Of a DNA stretch of 64,000 bases, positions 38,550 to 52,690 are shown piece after piece. The translations under genes were made by a program, and so were the position numbers. The notes beneath the pieces are model-generated. The model saw only the letters and a program-made list of their open reading frames with translations, had not been told where the DNA came from and ran no database searches. The DNA comes from Chaetoderma sp. LZ-2023a. Taxonomy: Eukaryota > Mollusca > Caudofoveata > Chaetodermatida > Chaetodermatidae. The stretch lies in NCBI GenBank assembly GCA_034401795.1, contig CM067366.1, forward strand, positions 76,470,207 through 76,534,206, in the 5' to 3' direction. Each line of letters begins with the position of its first letter. Within the stretch, counting starts at the first letter, position 1.

Positions 38550-41500
38550 AATACGACATAGAGTTTGTTGCAAATTGCAAAAATGTGGAATTTTCCCATC
38601 GGTTTGATAAGTACGCTGGACAATATCAGTCCATTCTATATTGAGTGCCCAGGGATGACCTATTCCAGCATAGTTTTCACATTGAAAACTGAACAATATC
38701 ATGTTGGGCCTTCATGTTGACCTTTCACAGACGTCATCAATACATGCAAATATGCTTATTAAAATGCGCAATAAAATATGGACTTGGCACTATGTTACAC
38801 ATATCAAAGAACACAATAATTATAGGATTATTATCAACAAAACTAAACATTAAGCGATATTTCACCTCGAATTTGTTATTTGAATAATCAAGAACCGATG
38901 AGAGAAGTTAACTAGTATTCCAGGATCTGTGTTATACGCCGCCTGAACAAATAATCGATCTGGCGTTTGGTGTCCAGTTTGCTGTATCGTGCGTGATTTA
39001 GACAGTCATGAATAAAGATACCCGCCTGGATAAGAAATTGCTATGTCAACGAGGCGTCAAATATATCAAGCGGTATGCACCTTGTCGCGCTATAAATCGA
39101 ACGTTAGTAGAGTGGAAATGTCATGTAGGGGAAATCTATGATAATGCTGTGATTCCATGACGTGGTTGTGTTCATGGTTCTAAGACGCATAATGTCGAGA
39201 CAATTACATACAATATACTGTTTTAGACAAATGCCATTTCCATGTGTGATTTAGCAATGAGAAGAGTGTTTAAACTAAATGTGAGCATATCCTAAGATAT
39301 ACCATGCATGATGTTGTATCTGTGGCATGCGTTTTCCGTGATCTCAGTTTCAACAGACAACGATGCTCCAATATTTAATATGCAATACGTTCATGGCTTC
39401 GTTTGGTAAATATTACATTCGTCAAAGAATAGAAACCCAGATTTATCCACCTCGAAACACCACACACACACACGCACGAACGCACGCACGCACGCACTCA
39501 TGTTACGAATATCGCCATTCATATCTGTACATGCTCCTCCTATGTAATGCTATGTATGACGTGCAATATCTAATTTACAACACCATCAGTGGCATAATTG
39601 TAATTGAAGCCTTAATGTTACTAATGTTTCTACTGTGACAGAGTATGCTGAACTAACTATGAGTGAGCACCTAGAAGACCAAACATATTGGAGGGATTCG
39701 ATATGTCACTCAAGCATCAGATGTCATAATCATTTATATCACTAATTATATCAATCTCCGTCATGAACATTTAGAACGTCTGGCATGTGTGCGAAATACA
39801 TGTCTTTGATGGATTTCTGCTTCAATTGCAGATGCCATGATTCCAAATCCTTTTTTAAATCACCGTGCGATTTCGAAGGCTGAACAACGTTAGGATTCGC
39901 TGACAGCTTTCTTCGTTAAAACAATTCTATTTTAACGGAGAATGCTCTCACAGAATCGGAACATTGTTCAGCTTGCGTAATTGTAATACATCGGGAAAAA
40001 AAATTACTTTTTAAACAGACGAATGAATGTTTTGGAATATTTTCATTTGAAATGACTGACTGCGACCCGACATTATGGTTATTTGCCAACGTATTCCAAT
40101 GGTCTCACATTCACTCTATTTCACTCGCATTGTCACCCTTTTCCAGCCACGTCTCGATCCTATGCACACATATATATCGCATCAATACCATCGTCATATG
40201 TATTACATGGTTGTTTACCATTATCACATTCTTCCTCTTGAAACGTCAGCACTGGCTGCCGTATTGGGTAAGATCATGATGCTTGGCGGTGTTGCCAGTA
40301 GTGGGTTCGTTTACACGGCAAAGCTAATATACGGTAATACCACGACTAGTTATATATCTATTAACTGCTAATGATACTTAGCTTTGAGTGTTTCTTAATA
40401 TCCACATCGAGCCCAAGAAATATAAAACCCACATACAAGTACTCATCAATAGACGGGTCAATGCACAGCTATGTCCCGCCCAATATTTACTACAGTTCCA
40501 CCCACCTTTATGTGTGTTGGAAAAAATGTATATATTTTGAACTCTGAATTCACGGGATGCCACTTTCATGGCAATTATGCAGGTAAGGTATTTCATATTT
40601 TTAGAGTAATTCGACTGGGGGCTGTTGCTGCCTATAACAGCATTAGCGCCCCGGATAATTACTTTCTAATCTGTTGAACATTTTTAAGTATGTTTACTGG
40701 ATGCTGTTGCCTAATCTTAAGCAGCTGCTTAAGCAGATTATTTATAAATCCGTCAAGGGCATCCAATTCGTACAATTGACGAACCTCTCAATGTCCATCA
40801 CGGAGCTTGATGCATCACAATATATTGTGACGGTGAGTCTACACCTGGCGTAATTGTTTATGACTTCACCTAATTGAGTGACAGATCGTATCCCTTTATT
40901 GTGGACTTGTTCATCGCATTGTAGACAATACAAGTATTATTAATCCATCGAATCCGAAAGGTATAATACAGACTGTTAAATGCACACAATGCAAGTACCA
41001 TTCAATTATATACTTTAAAGCTAAGCTGGCTGGAATTTTTATCAAATTAGCTCCTAAAGATTCAAGGTGCTACCTTATTGATGCCCATGTTATCTGTATC
41101 TTGAAGCTAAGAGTCAAAGACGTCCGGATTAGCAGGCACTTTTACGTTGATTATAAAGCTCGTGTTTGAGGTAATTCTGTGAATCTCCCTTCGAGATCTC
41201 CCATGAGCCGGTTAAATGCGATCGCATCTGACAGTGTTTGAACGCTTCTATACACTATTTAATTATTCCGAAGAACTTAGACATATTTTCCAGACAACAA
41301 ATTCAATGTTCATGATGCCACATGCATTTAGATACTTCAGCGTAATAGATCTAGCCGTAACATTTCAAGGAATTAGACGTGTGGAACTGCATATTCTAAT
41401 GCTAGACATAATAGAAGGGGAATAGAATGAGCAGTTGACCGAGCACGCAAATGGCAGAAGACTATAGATCGCATCTACATATACATCAATATAAAATGTA

Positions 41501-43284
41501 AAAGGGGACTGGACAAGACGTGTATGCCTGTATCTGAGCTATCAAGGATATAAAGCAGAAGAAGACCATTGCAGCCAGCATTGTACAAGGAGAGGACACA
41601 TGAATGGCAACTGAACTGCATACAGCTATTTTAATCAGTCAAACGTCAACACCATTTGCAAGGATGAATTCTTTTGTCTGTAAGAAATACTATTTCTTCC
41701 ACAAGCTCCTCTGAGGAAAACAGCTTGTGGTAATTTTGAGTGGTATTACATAAACAACAGCAACTGGTCACAGCTGTGCCGATTTTCCAGGAAAGTCACC
41801 TAGATCGCTAAATGGAACTTAATAATTGATGATGCATATTTTCAGTGCCATACTGTATGCTGGAGAGACAGTTATCATATAAATGACAAGATCAGATCTA
41901 AAGTATGTTTGTTTATATTTTGAGACCTGCGGGCAGATGGATTGGAGGACATTCCCGATTTTGCCATATACTAGAATGTGAATATGCAATACGCTTCACT
42001 CATACTGGAGTGTATGTGGACATTGGTTCTGACAAACATATTTTATTAAGCTAATTCTCACAATTCCATAAAAGTACGGACATTCGGCTGTTTTACGCTT
42101 GCTGTCTGTCATATTTCTGAATTTGTCATCTGTGTCTAATTCTCACATTTACGTGCAGTTACACATCATTATTTACAGATAGACATGACGCTACGCCGCG
42201 TCACGCTTCATAGCAGGGCACGACCCATGATCCATGATGAATACAGCGCATGCCAAACTAGGAGGACATTTTGCATGCTCCATCATCAGACGATGGTAGT
42301 CGTATCACTTCCGCTTGTTGCCTAGGTTCTTTCAAAGAAAAGGCACATTCGTATAATTCGCACCCTGTCACCGTCATCCTTAATTACATTTCTGTCATCT
42401 GTAAGGTTATGCTCGCCAAACTGTTTTCTAAACTGGAATTAGCTGCCTAATGTGCTGCCATATTCAAACTGACTAGATACGTGTTAGCTGTTTAAACTGA
42501 TTTTAACCGGGAAAGTAATAATTCGCAAACGCAAAAGAGATCTTTCACTGTGCAAACTAGGGCATAAATGGATTGCTTATCCAGCTGTGTGAGACGAATC
42601 TTGAGGCGAACCCTCAGTATTAACCTATAGCGTTCTTTGCGCTAGTTTCCTGTCCTCATCTGATTATTCTGATTTATATGGCAAGAAAATGAAATTTTGG
42701 AAGGAACACAGCGTATGGCCAAGTATGCCTAATATCTGCCTACAATGGGGCCCAAACCAATATACCATGACATGGTTTTCATATTAAATGTATCATCAGC
42801 AACTATAACAGTCCATATTATTACATATGGTGTTCCATGGGCAACTAAGTGCCCCCTATCATTGTCACATCATGACGTCAGTAGGATTAATACGAATGTA
42901 ATAAACAATGAGTCATTGATCGCGTATAACTTACTATCTATTCGGATTTCCCAATACATTCTACATTTTAAAAAGTCTAAGCGCACTCCTCAAAGGAAAC
43001 ACATTTCAATTAATTATACCCTAATTTGGTGTAGTTTCAAGAGCAGTTGATCAGCCGGAAATAGCAGCACGACTCGTGAGTGCACAGATGACCTGAGATA
43101 CATGGAAACTCCATTCATGCCACCATGCTGAGAAAGAGTACACGCGACCTCATGGCCGAAGCTTGGTCCGGCCTTCGCCCACAAACATTTCCGTGGAAGG
43201 CTGACAGACGCCGAATTCCATTACATTCAATACATGGAAATCAGTATATTGTCCTACTGATACGGTGGAGTGGTCACACTATTG
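37294..43284. other. No gene recognised; simple repeats only
   Basis: A GTC microsatellite lies at 38472-38549 and a CA/ACGC run at 39458-39499. A degraded hairpin lies at about 40589-40670. No open frame here has a recognisable domain. Confidence 0.5.
38472..38549. repeat. (GTC)n microsatellite
   Basis: About 26 uninterrupted GTC units. The poly-Thr minus-strand open frame across it is a by-product. Confidence 0.97.
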
Positions 43285-43930
43285 AGACCACTTAATGGGA
43301 GTATCTATACTTTGGATGCACATGCCGTGAAGACTATTATCTCGCAAGGGGTTGCTCCGAGGGATTGCATGGATATCACAAATAAAAGCAGTGATAGAGA
43401 ACAAAACCTCGTTCTAAGGTTTCATAATATATCCAGCAAAAATAATATTCATAATATTCGACTAATTTTATATATACATTACTAATTCTCATTCCAGTCG
43501 AGCAAATGCCTTTGTATTATCGAGTCCAACCATTATTTCATGAATAGTAAGCCTTATCCCTTTCAGTCGTTTGAATTACATCGCCGATCATAATTGCATT
43601 AGTCTCGAATGAACCAAGTCTTGTCAGAATGTATTACGTCTGTCAGCACAGCAATAAGTGTTAATGACAGAGATCTGAATATAATATTATAATCAAGTCC
43701 ATTCAGGGAAATTGGTCTATAGTTCTTGAGATCTTGGTGATCACCCTTTTCATATATTAACGCTACAGATCTATGTGGCATGTTCTCTGTTTCTCAGAAA
43801 TATTTCACTGACAATTTCGAGGATTGTCTTAACAATATCATGCCAGATTGTTTGATACAAATCTGCAGGAATTCCAACACGCACTGGCGATTTAGGCCCC
43901 CAGTCATATTAGCAAAGGCACTCAGTCAAA
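43285..43930 (-). pseudogene. Non-LTR retrotransposon (LINE) reverse transcriptase fragment
   Basis: The minus-strand frame 43781-43599 reads 'VALIYEKGDHQDLKNYRPIS' and then 'LNGLDYNIIFRSLSLTL', ending 'VIHSDKTWFI'. This matches the RT motif of LINE ORF2 proteins (…KKGD…L.NYRPISL…DYKI…IH.DQTGFI). Upstream (toward 43930), pieces such as 'GIPADLYQTIWHDIVKTILE' in shifted frames match the preceding RT region. Downstream, 'VGLDNTKAFARLE' resembles the V-D-x-x-KAFD-LEW motif, with its Asp residues altered, and a weak '(P)RSNPLRD' resembles RQGDPLSP. Several stops and frameshifts make it dead. The clade is uncertain (L1- or Tx1-like). Confidence 0.8.
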
Positions 43931-43944
43931 TTAGTTTCAAAATA

Positions 43945-44125
43945 TTCGACATAATGTTTATTAAATCGTAAAGCCATACAATTCGTGCAAGGTGTCACAC
44001 TATTGTCCTTTTAAGACGAACTAAATCGAGTCATTCATGCTGTACTTGATTATGCCGCTATCCTCCAAGTCACGCACTTGATTATGACATCATGTGATGG
44101 ATGGATAAATTGGAAAGATCCATTG
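43945..44125. repeat. Interspersed repeat fragment resembling 15725-15890
   Basis: Shares CATACAATTCGT, GATTATGAC and GATGGATGGATA blocks with 15725-15890. It follows a half-hairpin (CAGTCAAATTAGTTTCAAAA) at 43922-43950. Confidence 0.55.
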
Positions 44126-44334
44126 GTACCACCCCGTTCTATACGAGACCATCTTTCTTTCATTGCCAGTATTACCTTATGCAGGAATTGATCATCTGTG
44201 AATATAGGTATTTAGGTGACGCCATGGATGTTTATTTGATCTACACGTAACATCAATTACGCACATGTATATATGGGAACATGTCAGATCACATATAAAG
44301 CTGTGGTCACATGGCGTATAAGATGATCTAATAG

Positions 44335-44730
44335 ATATTTCCACTTTACCCATCCATCATAGGACGTCATAATGAACTAATTGGCCTGTATAATGACATC
44401 GTAATCAATAGCGTTATTATGACGTCATGAATGACGTAGATAAGTATTCCATGAACGCATAATTGAAGACGGACTATGCGTTGCTGTACGAATTGTATGT
44501 CCTTACTATTTAATACATATTATGTTGAATAATTTTAAACTAATTTGACTTGGCGCTGTTGCTGTCATAGGCAGAAACAGAAGCCAGTCAACGTAGTTTC
44601 CAAATATTTAACAGCATATCTGTATAGTTTTCTGGAAATTGATAGTCACGGAGTTCATGGATCAATCGATCCCAGCACGACCGACGTGTGGATGGAGCTT
44701 AGCTAGAGGTGGACAGAGCTTAGCAAAAAC
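44335..44730 (+). mobile_element. Hairpin-centred interspersed repeat, third copy
   Basis: Collinear with 36600-37000, including the CRE-like TGACGTCA region (44360-44440), a degraded central hairpin at 44523-44613 and the AGCTTAGCTAGAGG tail. Confidence 0.75.
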
Positions 44731-45004
44731 TGCAAATACTCCTTGCAACAGGAATCTATTTAAAGAATTTTCATTAATTAGCTCATGGTATTGTCCTTCT
44801 CAATGCGCCTAATGCTTCTCCTAGACGATCGGTTTAAGATTCAACAAGATGACTGACAATATAATCCAAACCTGAGGACATGCCTAATGTTGTCTGGGGT
44901 TATGCTGCTCTTTCCGCTGCCATTGCCTCTCGGCCACTACCGTTATCTTTATTTCCAATCGATTTCTGACTCGCACTCTTTTTATCCATATACAGAGTCC
45001 TGCC

Positions 45005-45097
45005 TACTTACTCTCAATCCATTTCATTCTTTTCGTTAGCCATCCAATTTATCTCTCCCGCAATCCAGTTGTCTGTCCCACCATATCCCAACCACTC

Positions 45098-45182
<85 letters not shown>

Positions 45183-48100
45183 ATATGCCCACTTACCCCC
45201 CTCACCCACCACCCCACCCCGGCCACCGCCTGTGCCCTTCCTCTGTGTTTATCAACATCTATTATTGCGATGAGGGAATAACATCCACACATTAGCCCAC
45301 CTAATCACCTCACGACTTTGATCGTAATATTGTGCAATGATGTGTCATTTGTCATACAGTACATCATCCGAAAGTTATATATTCTCCATCTACAATACGC
45401 CAGTCGTCATTTAATTGGAATAACGGTGATCAAAATACCATATATTATTGATACAATAGTCGGGACAGTTCCCACTGGCCATTACAGACTTGTGAATGTG
45501 CATCATTAATCGTGAATATCACAGCTCTTTCTTTGAACATAGCTAACCACCGAGGGAGGTTGTACGTAGGGAAAGGTAATTGAACAATATGTCGTTACTT
45601 GTTCTCACAGATATAACTTTAAGTCAACTGGTTGGCAATCCAACCAGCGTTATTGCAACAGTAGCCAACAATGCGTAGTGTGGATCTCACGTAACATGAA
45701 CTGTGTGAAATAGGTACATGGGTTAGAAAGATGGTCCAGTGGAGGTGTGCACTTGGATGGACAACTAAAGCATATGGTGAAAAGATCTTAGATACAGCGC
45801 TTTAGAGTGGGTTGTGCCATACCCAGTGGTCTATCCACGATGGCATGATGAAGAAGATGTCATCTAGCCAAATATTTCTATTCTTTTATTGATTCATTTT
45901 TCTCTCTAAAGGTCGGATTAATGAGTGTTTGTTACGAGCTCATGGTTACAACCTCTGATATCTTAAATGAAGCACTGTGTAGTAGTATTGTAATCAGATT
46001 TGTTATAGTCCACCAGTATCATTATCATCATCCGTATTATCAATTAATTTGTCGTGGACCCATGCATCATATTCGCTCATTAGGAGATATTCCAAATGTC
46101 AAAGCTTATGTACAGTAGATACAATGCATGCGGCTTTTATCATTATCAAATTTCTCTTGTTGCCTAGTTTGGATTAGTGGAATATTAATCCAATGAGGAC
46201 CTTTCGCTGGAGATGCTATTATTGAATTATTGTTTAGATATTTTAGGATTATGCAGGAATGTGGTACATATGTTATAGCATAGGACACATTGTCGCCTAT
46301 TTGGAAATTAATTAAGCTTGAAGCCGTTGCAACGTAACAACAACTACTAGTACAATTATCCTATGAACATGTTGCTGGTATAGTTGCCGCCGGGTTGAGA
46401 GAGCTGTCGCTTTCACAGTTATTGTATATTCCATAAATTGATCTGGGTGCGGTGGATGGGAGTGTGATAGCCTTTTATACATATCCATAATCTCATCTTG
46501 CAGTAGAAGGCGTTTTCAAAGGAGATTATATGCTAAACGTTGTGAATACACCAATCTCTGTGCAACGCTATCACCAACGTTCGATGTTCTCCGCTGGATA
46601 TCGTGGTATTAAAAGATTTATTATGATGGTGCAATGTTTAACTATCATCTCTGTTACTTAAAATACAATGCGTATTTGGAAATTATGCTGAGATTTAGCC
46701 ATCGCAAACAGTTGTAAAGCAGATATTCCTGATTAGAAATATCATGTAATTATATTTTGTGTTAAGGTTTATAAATACACTGTTTATAATTCCCTGGAGA
46801 TTGCATAGTTATCTCGTCCTTATGTATCTATGCGTTTCTACCACCCATGGGCATTGCCCTTGGATTCAGCGAGACAGCGCTCGGGATTATTCCTAAATCG
46901 ATACTTTGGAGATACCAAGGTATGAACAGTCTTGCAAAATAAATTCAATATCTTCTGATCCTTGGATAATTGGCAAGATCAGATTATGTGCTAATCAATG
47001 TACAAACGAAATCCGTAAATCGTATTAATAGGTTATTGAGATTACGTTTAGCAACTTCTTATATGCAATTGTGACGAAAATCCTCGTTGCCCTACTGGCG
47101 GGCATGGTTTTAATGGCATTGCCTTAACATTAGTCAGCAATAGCCACATTTAATTACCTAGACCCGCGTGTTCTAATTTTGTCGGTTGAGCAGTGCTACA
47201 TATCGCTGATTTAATGCATGCCACTCAAACACACTATTGAAGGAATCAACTCGTATGCTACTGCATAAGCAATAAAAAATGAATGAACAAATCCACACAC
47301 TTGCAATTTAAGATGTCAACATTCGCGTGACTATGTGCGTGTATTCCCTGATGCGGTATGAAACATAACTAATTCCATGACAAAATTCCAGAGTAAAAAC
47401 TTATTCATGACAGAAGCAATTACTCTTACAGTTCTGCTTCAATAATTTGTTCTAGAAAATGTCATCGAGTGTAACCTCAATATTCCGCATGTAGTCGTCG
47501 CTCGATTATATTCTCGTAATCGAAATATGGGAAAAATCCAAAACAAACAATTTATTTAGAGCAACTCCCAATTCTTCCGTAATTGTGTTCATTCGTGGAG
47601 TTGGCAGGCGACTGATGACTACCATTGTGCACTATAACGCGCTGTTAGTCCATCTTCTATAGAAATGGTATACAGGACAAGCAATCCTTTACTATGCTCA
47701 ATGCGATGATGGTATTCAAATAAATAACCTCTATCCCTACGTCACAATACTTAGAGAATACATCAAGAAACTGCTTGTTCTGGCGTCTCTGAATTATCAT
47801 CCAAATTTCAGTTACGGAACGGATTTCAGATGGACTTAGAGTGATCGCACAGATGTTATGTGAGCACTGAGACATTGTAAGCTCTCACATCTATGCTGCA
47901 TCTATATCATGTTACATGTGTCTCAATAATGTCATTCAACTCTGGGCCATTTCGCACCTCGTGTAGAAATCTCAAATTCAACACTGTATAGACTATACAT
48001 TGTTGCACTCGCTTTGAGGACAGACCCCACATGATAGTGTTGGACATGTTCGCCCAATTCCAGAGAATATACCCGCTCAGAAAGTTAAACAACCTCATTG

Positions 48101-48195
48101 GCGGTGAAGGAAGTTAATGTCTTCCAGCCGCAGACATGAGTCACCCATCAGCACCATTATTCACACCCAGGTGTGCCGGTATAACGAGTGGCCTT
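45005..48195 (+). repeat. Old 3.2-kb direct duplication, copy 2
   Basis: Collinear with 30655-33980. No gene: every candidate open frame of copy 1 is broken here by stops or indels. Element copy 2 begins about 320 bp beyond its end. Confidence 0.85.
45101..45180. repeat. (CT)n microsatellite
   Basis: A CT run with one ATTT interruption, orthologous in position to 30747-30812. Confidence 0.95.
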
Positions 48196-48512
48196 GCAAT
48201 CACGGCTGGGTCATCATCAAAGTGTCCAGCATACATCTAGCGATAAATACATTTTCCTTTGTCTCAAAATGTCACCACCAATTGCCAAGTATCACAATGG
48301 CTCGGCTCTACACGCACATTGCAAATGATCTACTCAGCTCGTACATCCGAAACGAACCCACCACCATGGTGAATTGTGCCAATGTATTGAAAGTTCCACC
48401 ATATTTAGAAATACGAAACTATGAAAATGCCACCGGGAAATAAATATAAGTAACGCCACGGCGTTTTATAGAGAACCAAATGGAGGCAGTGTTTATTAGA
48501 GACATTATTAAA

Positions 48513-48518
48513 TATACA
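48513..48518. repeat. 6-bp target-site duplication, left (TATACA)
   Basis: TATACA immediately before AGAAGTTAAGG, repeated at 60077-60082 immediately after the right terminus. Confidence 0.85.
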
Positions 48519-50330
<1,812 letters not shown>

Positions 50331-50507
50331 TAAATTTTTCAAAAATATGAACAAAATGCATTCCTAGTCAATGGCAATGCATTAATCGGCCACGAACAAT
50401 AGCGTACAGATGGCCATTTAGAACAGTAGCATCCATCGACCACTTTTGATGGATCAGAATGTGTGCTTGCGTATGCATGTGTGAAGCGGGTTGTCGTGTG
50501 TAAAAAC

Positions 50508-50513
50508 TTTATT
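50508..50513 (-). terminator. AATAAA downstream of gene B
   Basis: Minus-strand AATAAA about 87 nt past the gene B stop, next to a genome-encoded A-run (T-run on the plus strand at about 50517-50531). It could act as a back-up polyadenylation site behind the histone-type stem-loop. Confidence 0.45.
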
Positions 50514-50544
50514 ACATTTTTTTTTTTTTTTGAACATATAAAGA

Positions 50545-50582
50545 GTTCTCTTTCAAATGATTTGTGGGCCCTGAAAAGGGCC
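50545..50582 (-). terminator. Histone-type mRNA 3' stem-loop and downstream element
   Basis: On the minus strand, GGCCCTTTTCAGGGCC occupies 50582-50567: a 6-bp stem with a TTTC loop, the established replication-dependent histone 3' stem-loop. It starts 17 nt after the gene B stop. The 5' flank is A-rich (CTCAAAACAC) and the 3' flank is CACAAATCA. About a dozen nt further is TTGAAAGAGAAC, which resembles the purine-rich histone downstream element bound by U7 snRNA (core AAAGAG). The full arrangement matches a histone pre-mRNA processing signal. No histone coding sequence is nearby. Use for gene B is inferred from position. Confidence 0.72.
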
Positions 50583-50599
50583 GTGTTTTGAGATAGGTC

Positions 50600-50908
50600 T
50601 CAGTCTTCGCAGATCTGCACAGGCGCGGTTGTCAGTTTGGTAACAAACTGCGTCATGTTTGCTTTTTGTATATCAGTCGGAGTATCGCCGATTACAGGAC
50701 ACCCATGCGGATACTGCTTGATTGGTAAAAGACAATAGCACTCCTTGCAGGTGTACACCATCTCTTTAGGTACTGTTTTCTTGATCATACGCCTACAGAC
50801 CCTCTCGTGTTTTGACCGTCGGCATATGGTGTAGTGGATATCGATGGAACACCAACGACATCGCACATACCCAGTATCTGATCTGTCAAAGTTTGTACTG
50901 CTGGCCAT
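50600..50908 (-). CDS. Gene B, intact: 102-aa protein with two Cys/His zinc clusters
   Basis: I do not recognise a family. The ATG at 50908 has a strong context (A at -3, G at +4). An upstream in-frame GTG extension through the TA repeat would add only Ile-Tyr repeats and is rejected. Cluster 1 is C17-X2-C20 then H34-X3-C38 (CX2CX13HX3C, C2HC-like). Cluster 2 is C54-X2-C57 (with C59) then H68-X-C70. The region between is basic, suggesting nucleic-acid binding; this is inference. The gene lies in the left inverted arm, reading toward the element terminus. It has the shared TATA-Inr promoter, a 5' UTR of about 270 nt that includes a TA microsatellite, and a histone-type stem-loop 17 nt after the stop. 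The inverted partner at 58091 differs at about five of the first 67 residues but keeps every Cys and His present in the shared part. Confidence 0.72.
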   Translation of the reverse strand: MASSTNFDRSDTGYVRCRWCSIDIHYTICRRSKHERVCRRMIKKTVPKEMVYTCKECYCLLPIKQYPHGCPVIGDTPTDIQKANMTQFVTKLTTAPVQICED

Positions 50909-50963
50909 TTTAGCCAAATGTACATTAACATTTACATTTATACCACATCGCTCTACTACAAAA

Positions 50964-51086
<123 letters not shown>

Positions 51087-51142
51087 AATATCACGTGAGA
51101 TGAAATCTGACTGCCTAAGGTTACCTAACTACTCTGCAGTTA

Positions 51143-51208
51143 GACATCCAACCACTTTGCGATGTTTAAACTGGAATGAGAAAATGGATTGAATTTGTAC
51201 CGTTTATA
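51143..51208 (-). promoter_or_regulatory. Core promoter of gene B (TATA, Inr, DPE-like)
   Basis: Minus-strand TATAAA at 51208-51203 and Inr TCATTC with its A at 51177, again 31 bp apart, with GGATGT at +29. Sequence is nearly identical to the gene A promoter from the TATA box to about +60, although the genes differ. Confidence 0.7.
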
Positions 51209-51227
51209 GGAATATAAATACTGCGGC

Positions 51228-51593
51228 CGCAAATCCACAAACATGCGGACCGCATGCGGCCGCACATGTACGCATGCATATTGGTGTGTATGCGTGTTCA
51301 GGCATACGCATATACTTGTTGCCATCCGCAACACGAGCCCGCAAAGCCGCACACGCGCCCGCATGCGGTCGCGCATGTACGTATGCATTTCGGCGTGCAT
51401 GTGTGTTCAGACATGTTCATATACTTGATGCCATCCGCAACAAGTTAACAAGTCAACAGCCATAACACGAGCCCGCAAATCCGCAACATGCGCCCCCAAG
51501 TGGCCACACATGTACGCATGCATTTTGGCGTGTATGCGTGTTCAGGCATGTGCATATACTTGTTGCCATCCGCAACATGCGCCCGCAAATCCG
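51228..51593. repeat. GC-rich minisatellite, left arm of copy 2
   Basis: Inverted relative of 57288-57880 but shorter. It directly abuts the gene B promoter through GCGGCCGC. Open frames across it are repeat artefacts. Confidence 0.88.
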
Positions 51594-52690
51594 CATTAAC
51601 ATTTACATTTATACTACATCGCTCTACTACAAAACACGTAAGGAATATCGCGTGAGATGACTAGCGTCCTATCAAAAACTGTCGCCTACTGGCCTCCATA
51701 TAATGACATACATGCAGGCGAAAATCTTGGATATGCACACGGGCTAGATGCGATGGATCAGTTTGGTAAATGGTTTATGCGCATAAAAATCTGTGCACGT
51801 TAAAAAAAGTATCCAGGGAAATATGTTTTCTCTGACCACCTCGTTATTGTGCATAAAGCATCTATGATTCGCTTGTAATCCTTCAATTTGTATGCAAACG
51901 CGGTAACCTTCATCTAAAACCCTCAAACATGAAACTAAGCGGCTTCCTACCAGTCATTTAATTTTTTAAAAGAGAGCAAAGTACATCTCTATGCGGGTAA
52001 TATATAGCTAAGCCACGCGATGTTGTATGCATACTATTACACAGATAATAATCATGCATCTCGTATTTAAGGAGTGGTCTTTAAAGCGTCAGCCATTTAC
52101 TTATTAAATTCTAAAAATTGTTATAAAAACGGTGGGAACAATGTCCACCGTCGTCATCGTTGACGAATAATGACGAGCACCCTTGTATTGTTTAACCTAT
52201 TAGGTGGTCGATGTGGTCCCTCGTGGTTGTAGTAAAAAAGTATTTTGAAACTAAGCCGAATCGTGGCTTCCTATGTCAAATTGTCGCATTGAACAGCACG
52301 TTTTTAAGAGTTTGTGCGCACGAAGGCGCTAGTGCGAATTTTAGCTTCCTATGTCAAATTAGTACCAAAACTATTCGCTTAAACTACCAATGCGCCATGA
52401 TATAGGTTTGAAAAATCAGAAAATAACATCCCTTGAATGAGTGTAGAGGTGGTCGCATAATTGAGGTCGAACGAGTGAGGAGGAGGAGGAGGAGGTATGA
52501 GGTATACTAGCATACTCGTTTACAAGGTCGGCAATGCGCATTGTACGAATATTTTGAAAATAATTGGACTGCGGTGTTAGCAACAACTTTCTATCAAATC
52601 ATTTCCATGATATTTAGTGAATATTTTGAAAATAATTTGACTGTCTGCATCAACTTTTGCTCAAATCGTTTCCATACTATTTTGCCAATG
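51594..52690. repeat. Inner left arm, inverted copy of 56170-57280
   Basis: Matches the complement of 56170-57280 nearly throughout. No gene seen. It starts with a duplicate of the gene B leader (TTAACATTTACATTTATACT), so that leader flanks the minisatellite on both sides. Confidence 0.82.
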
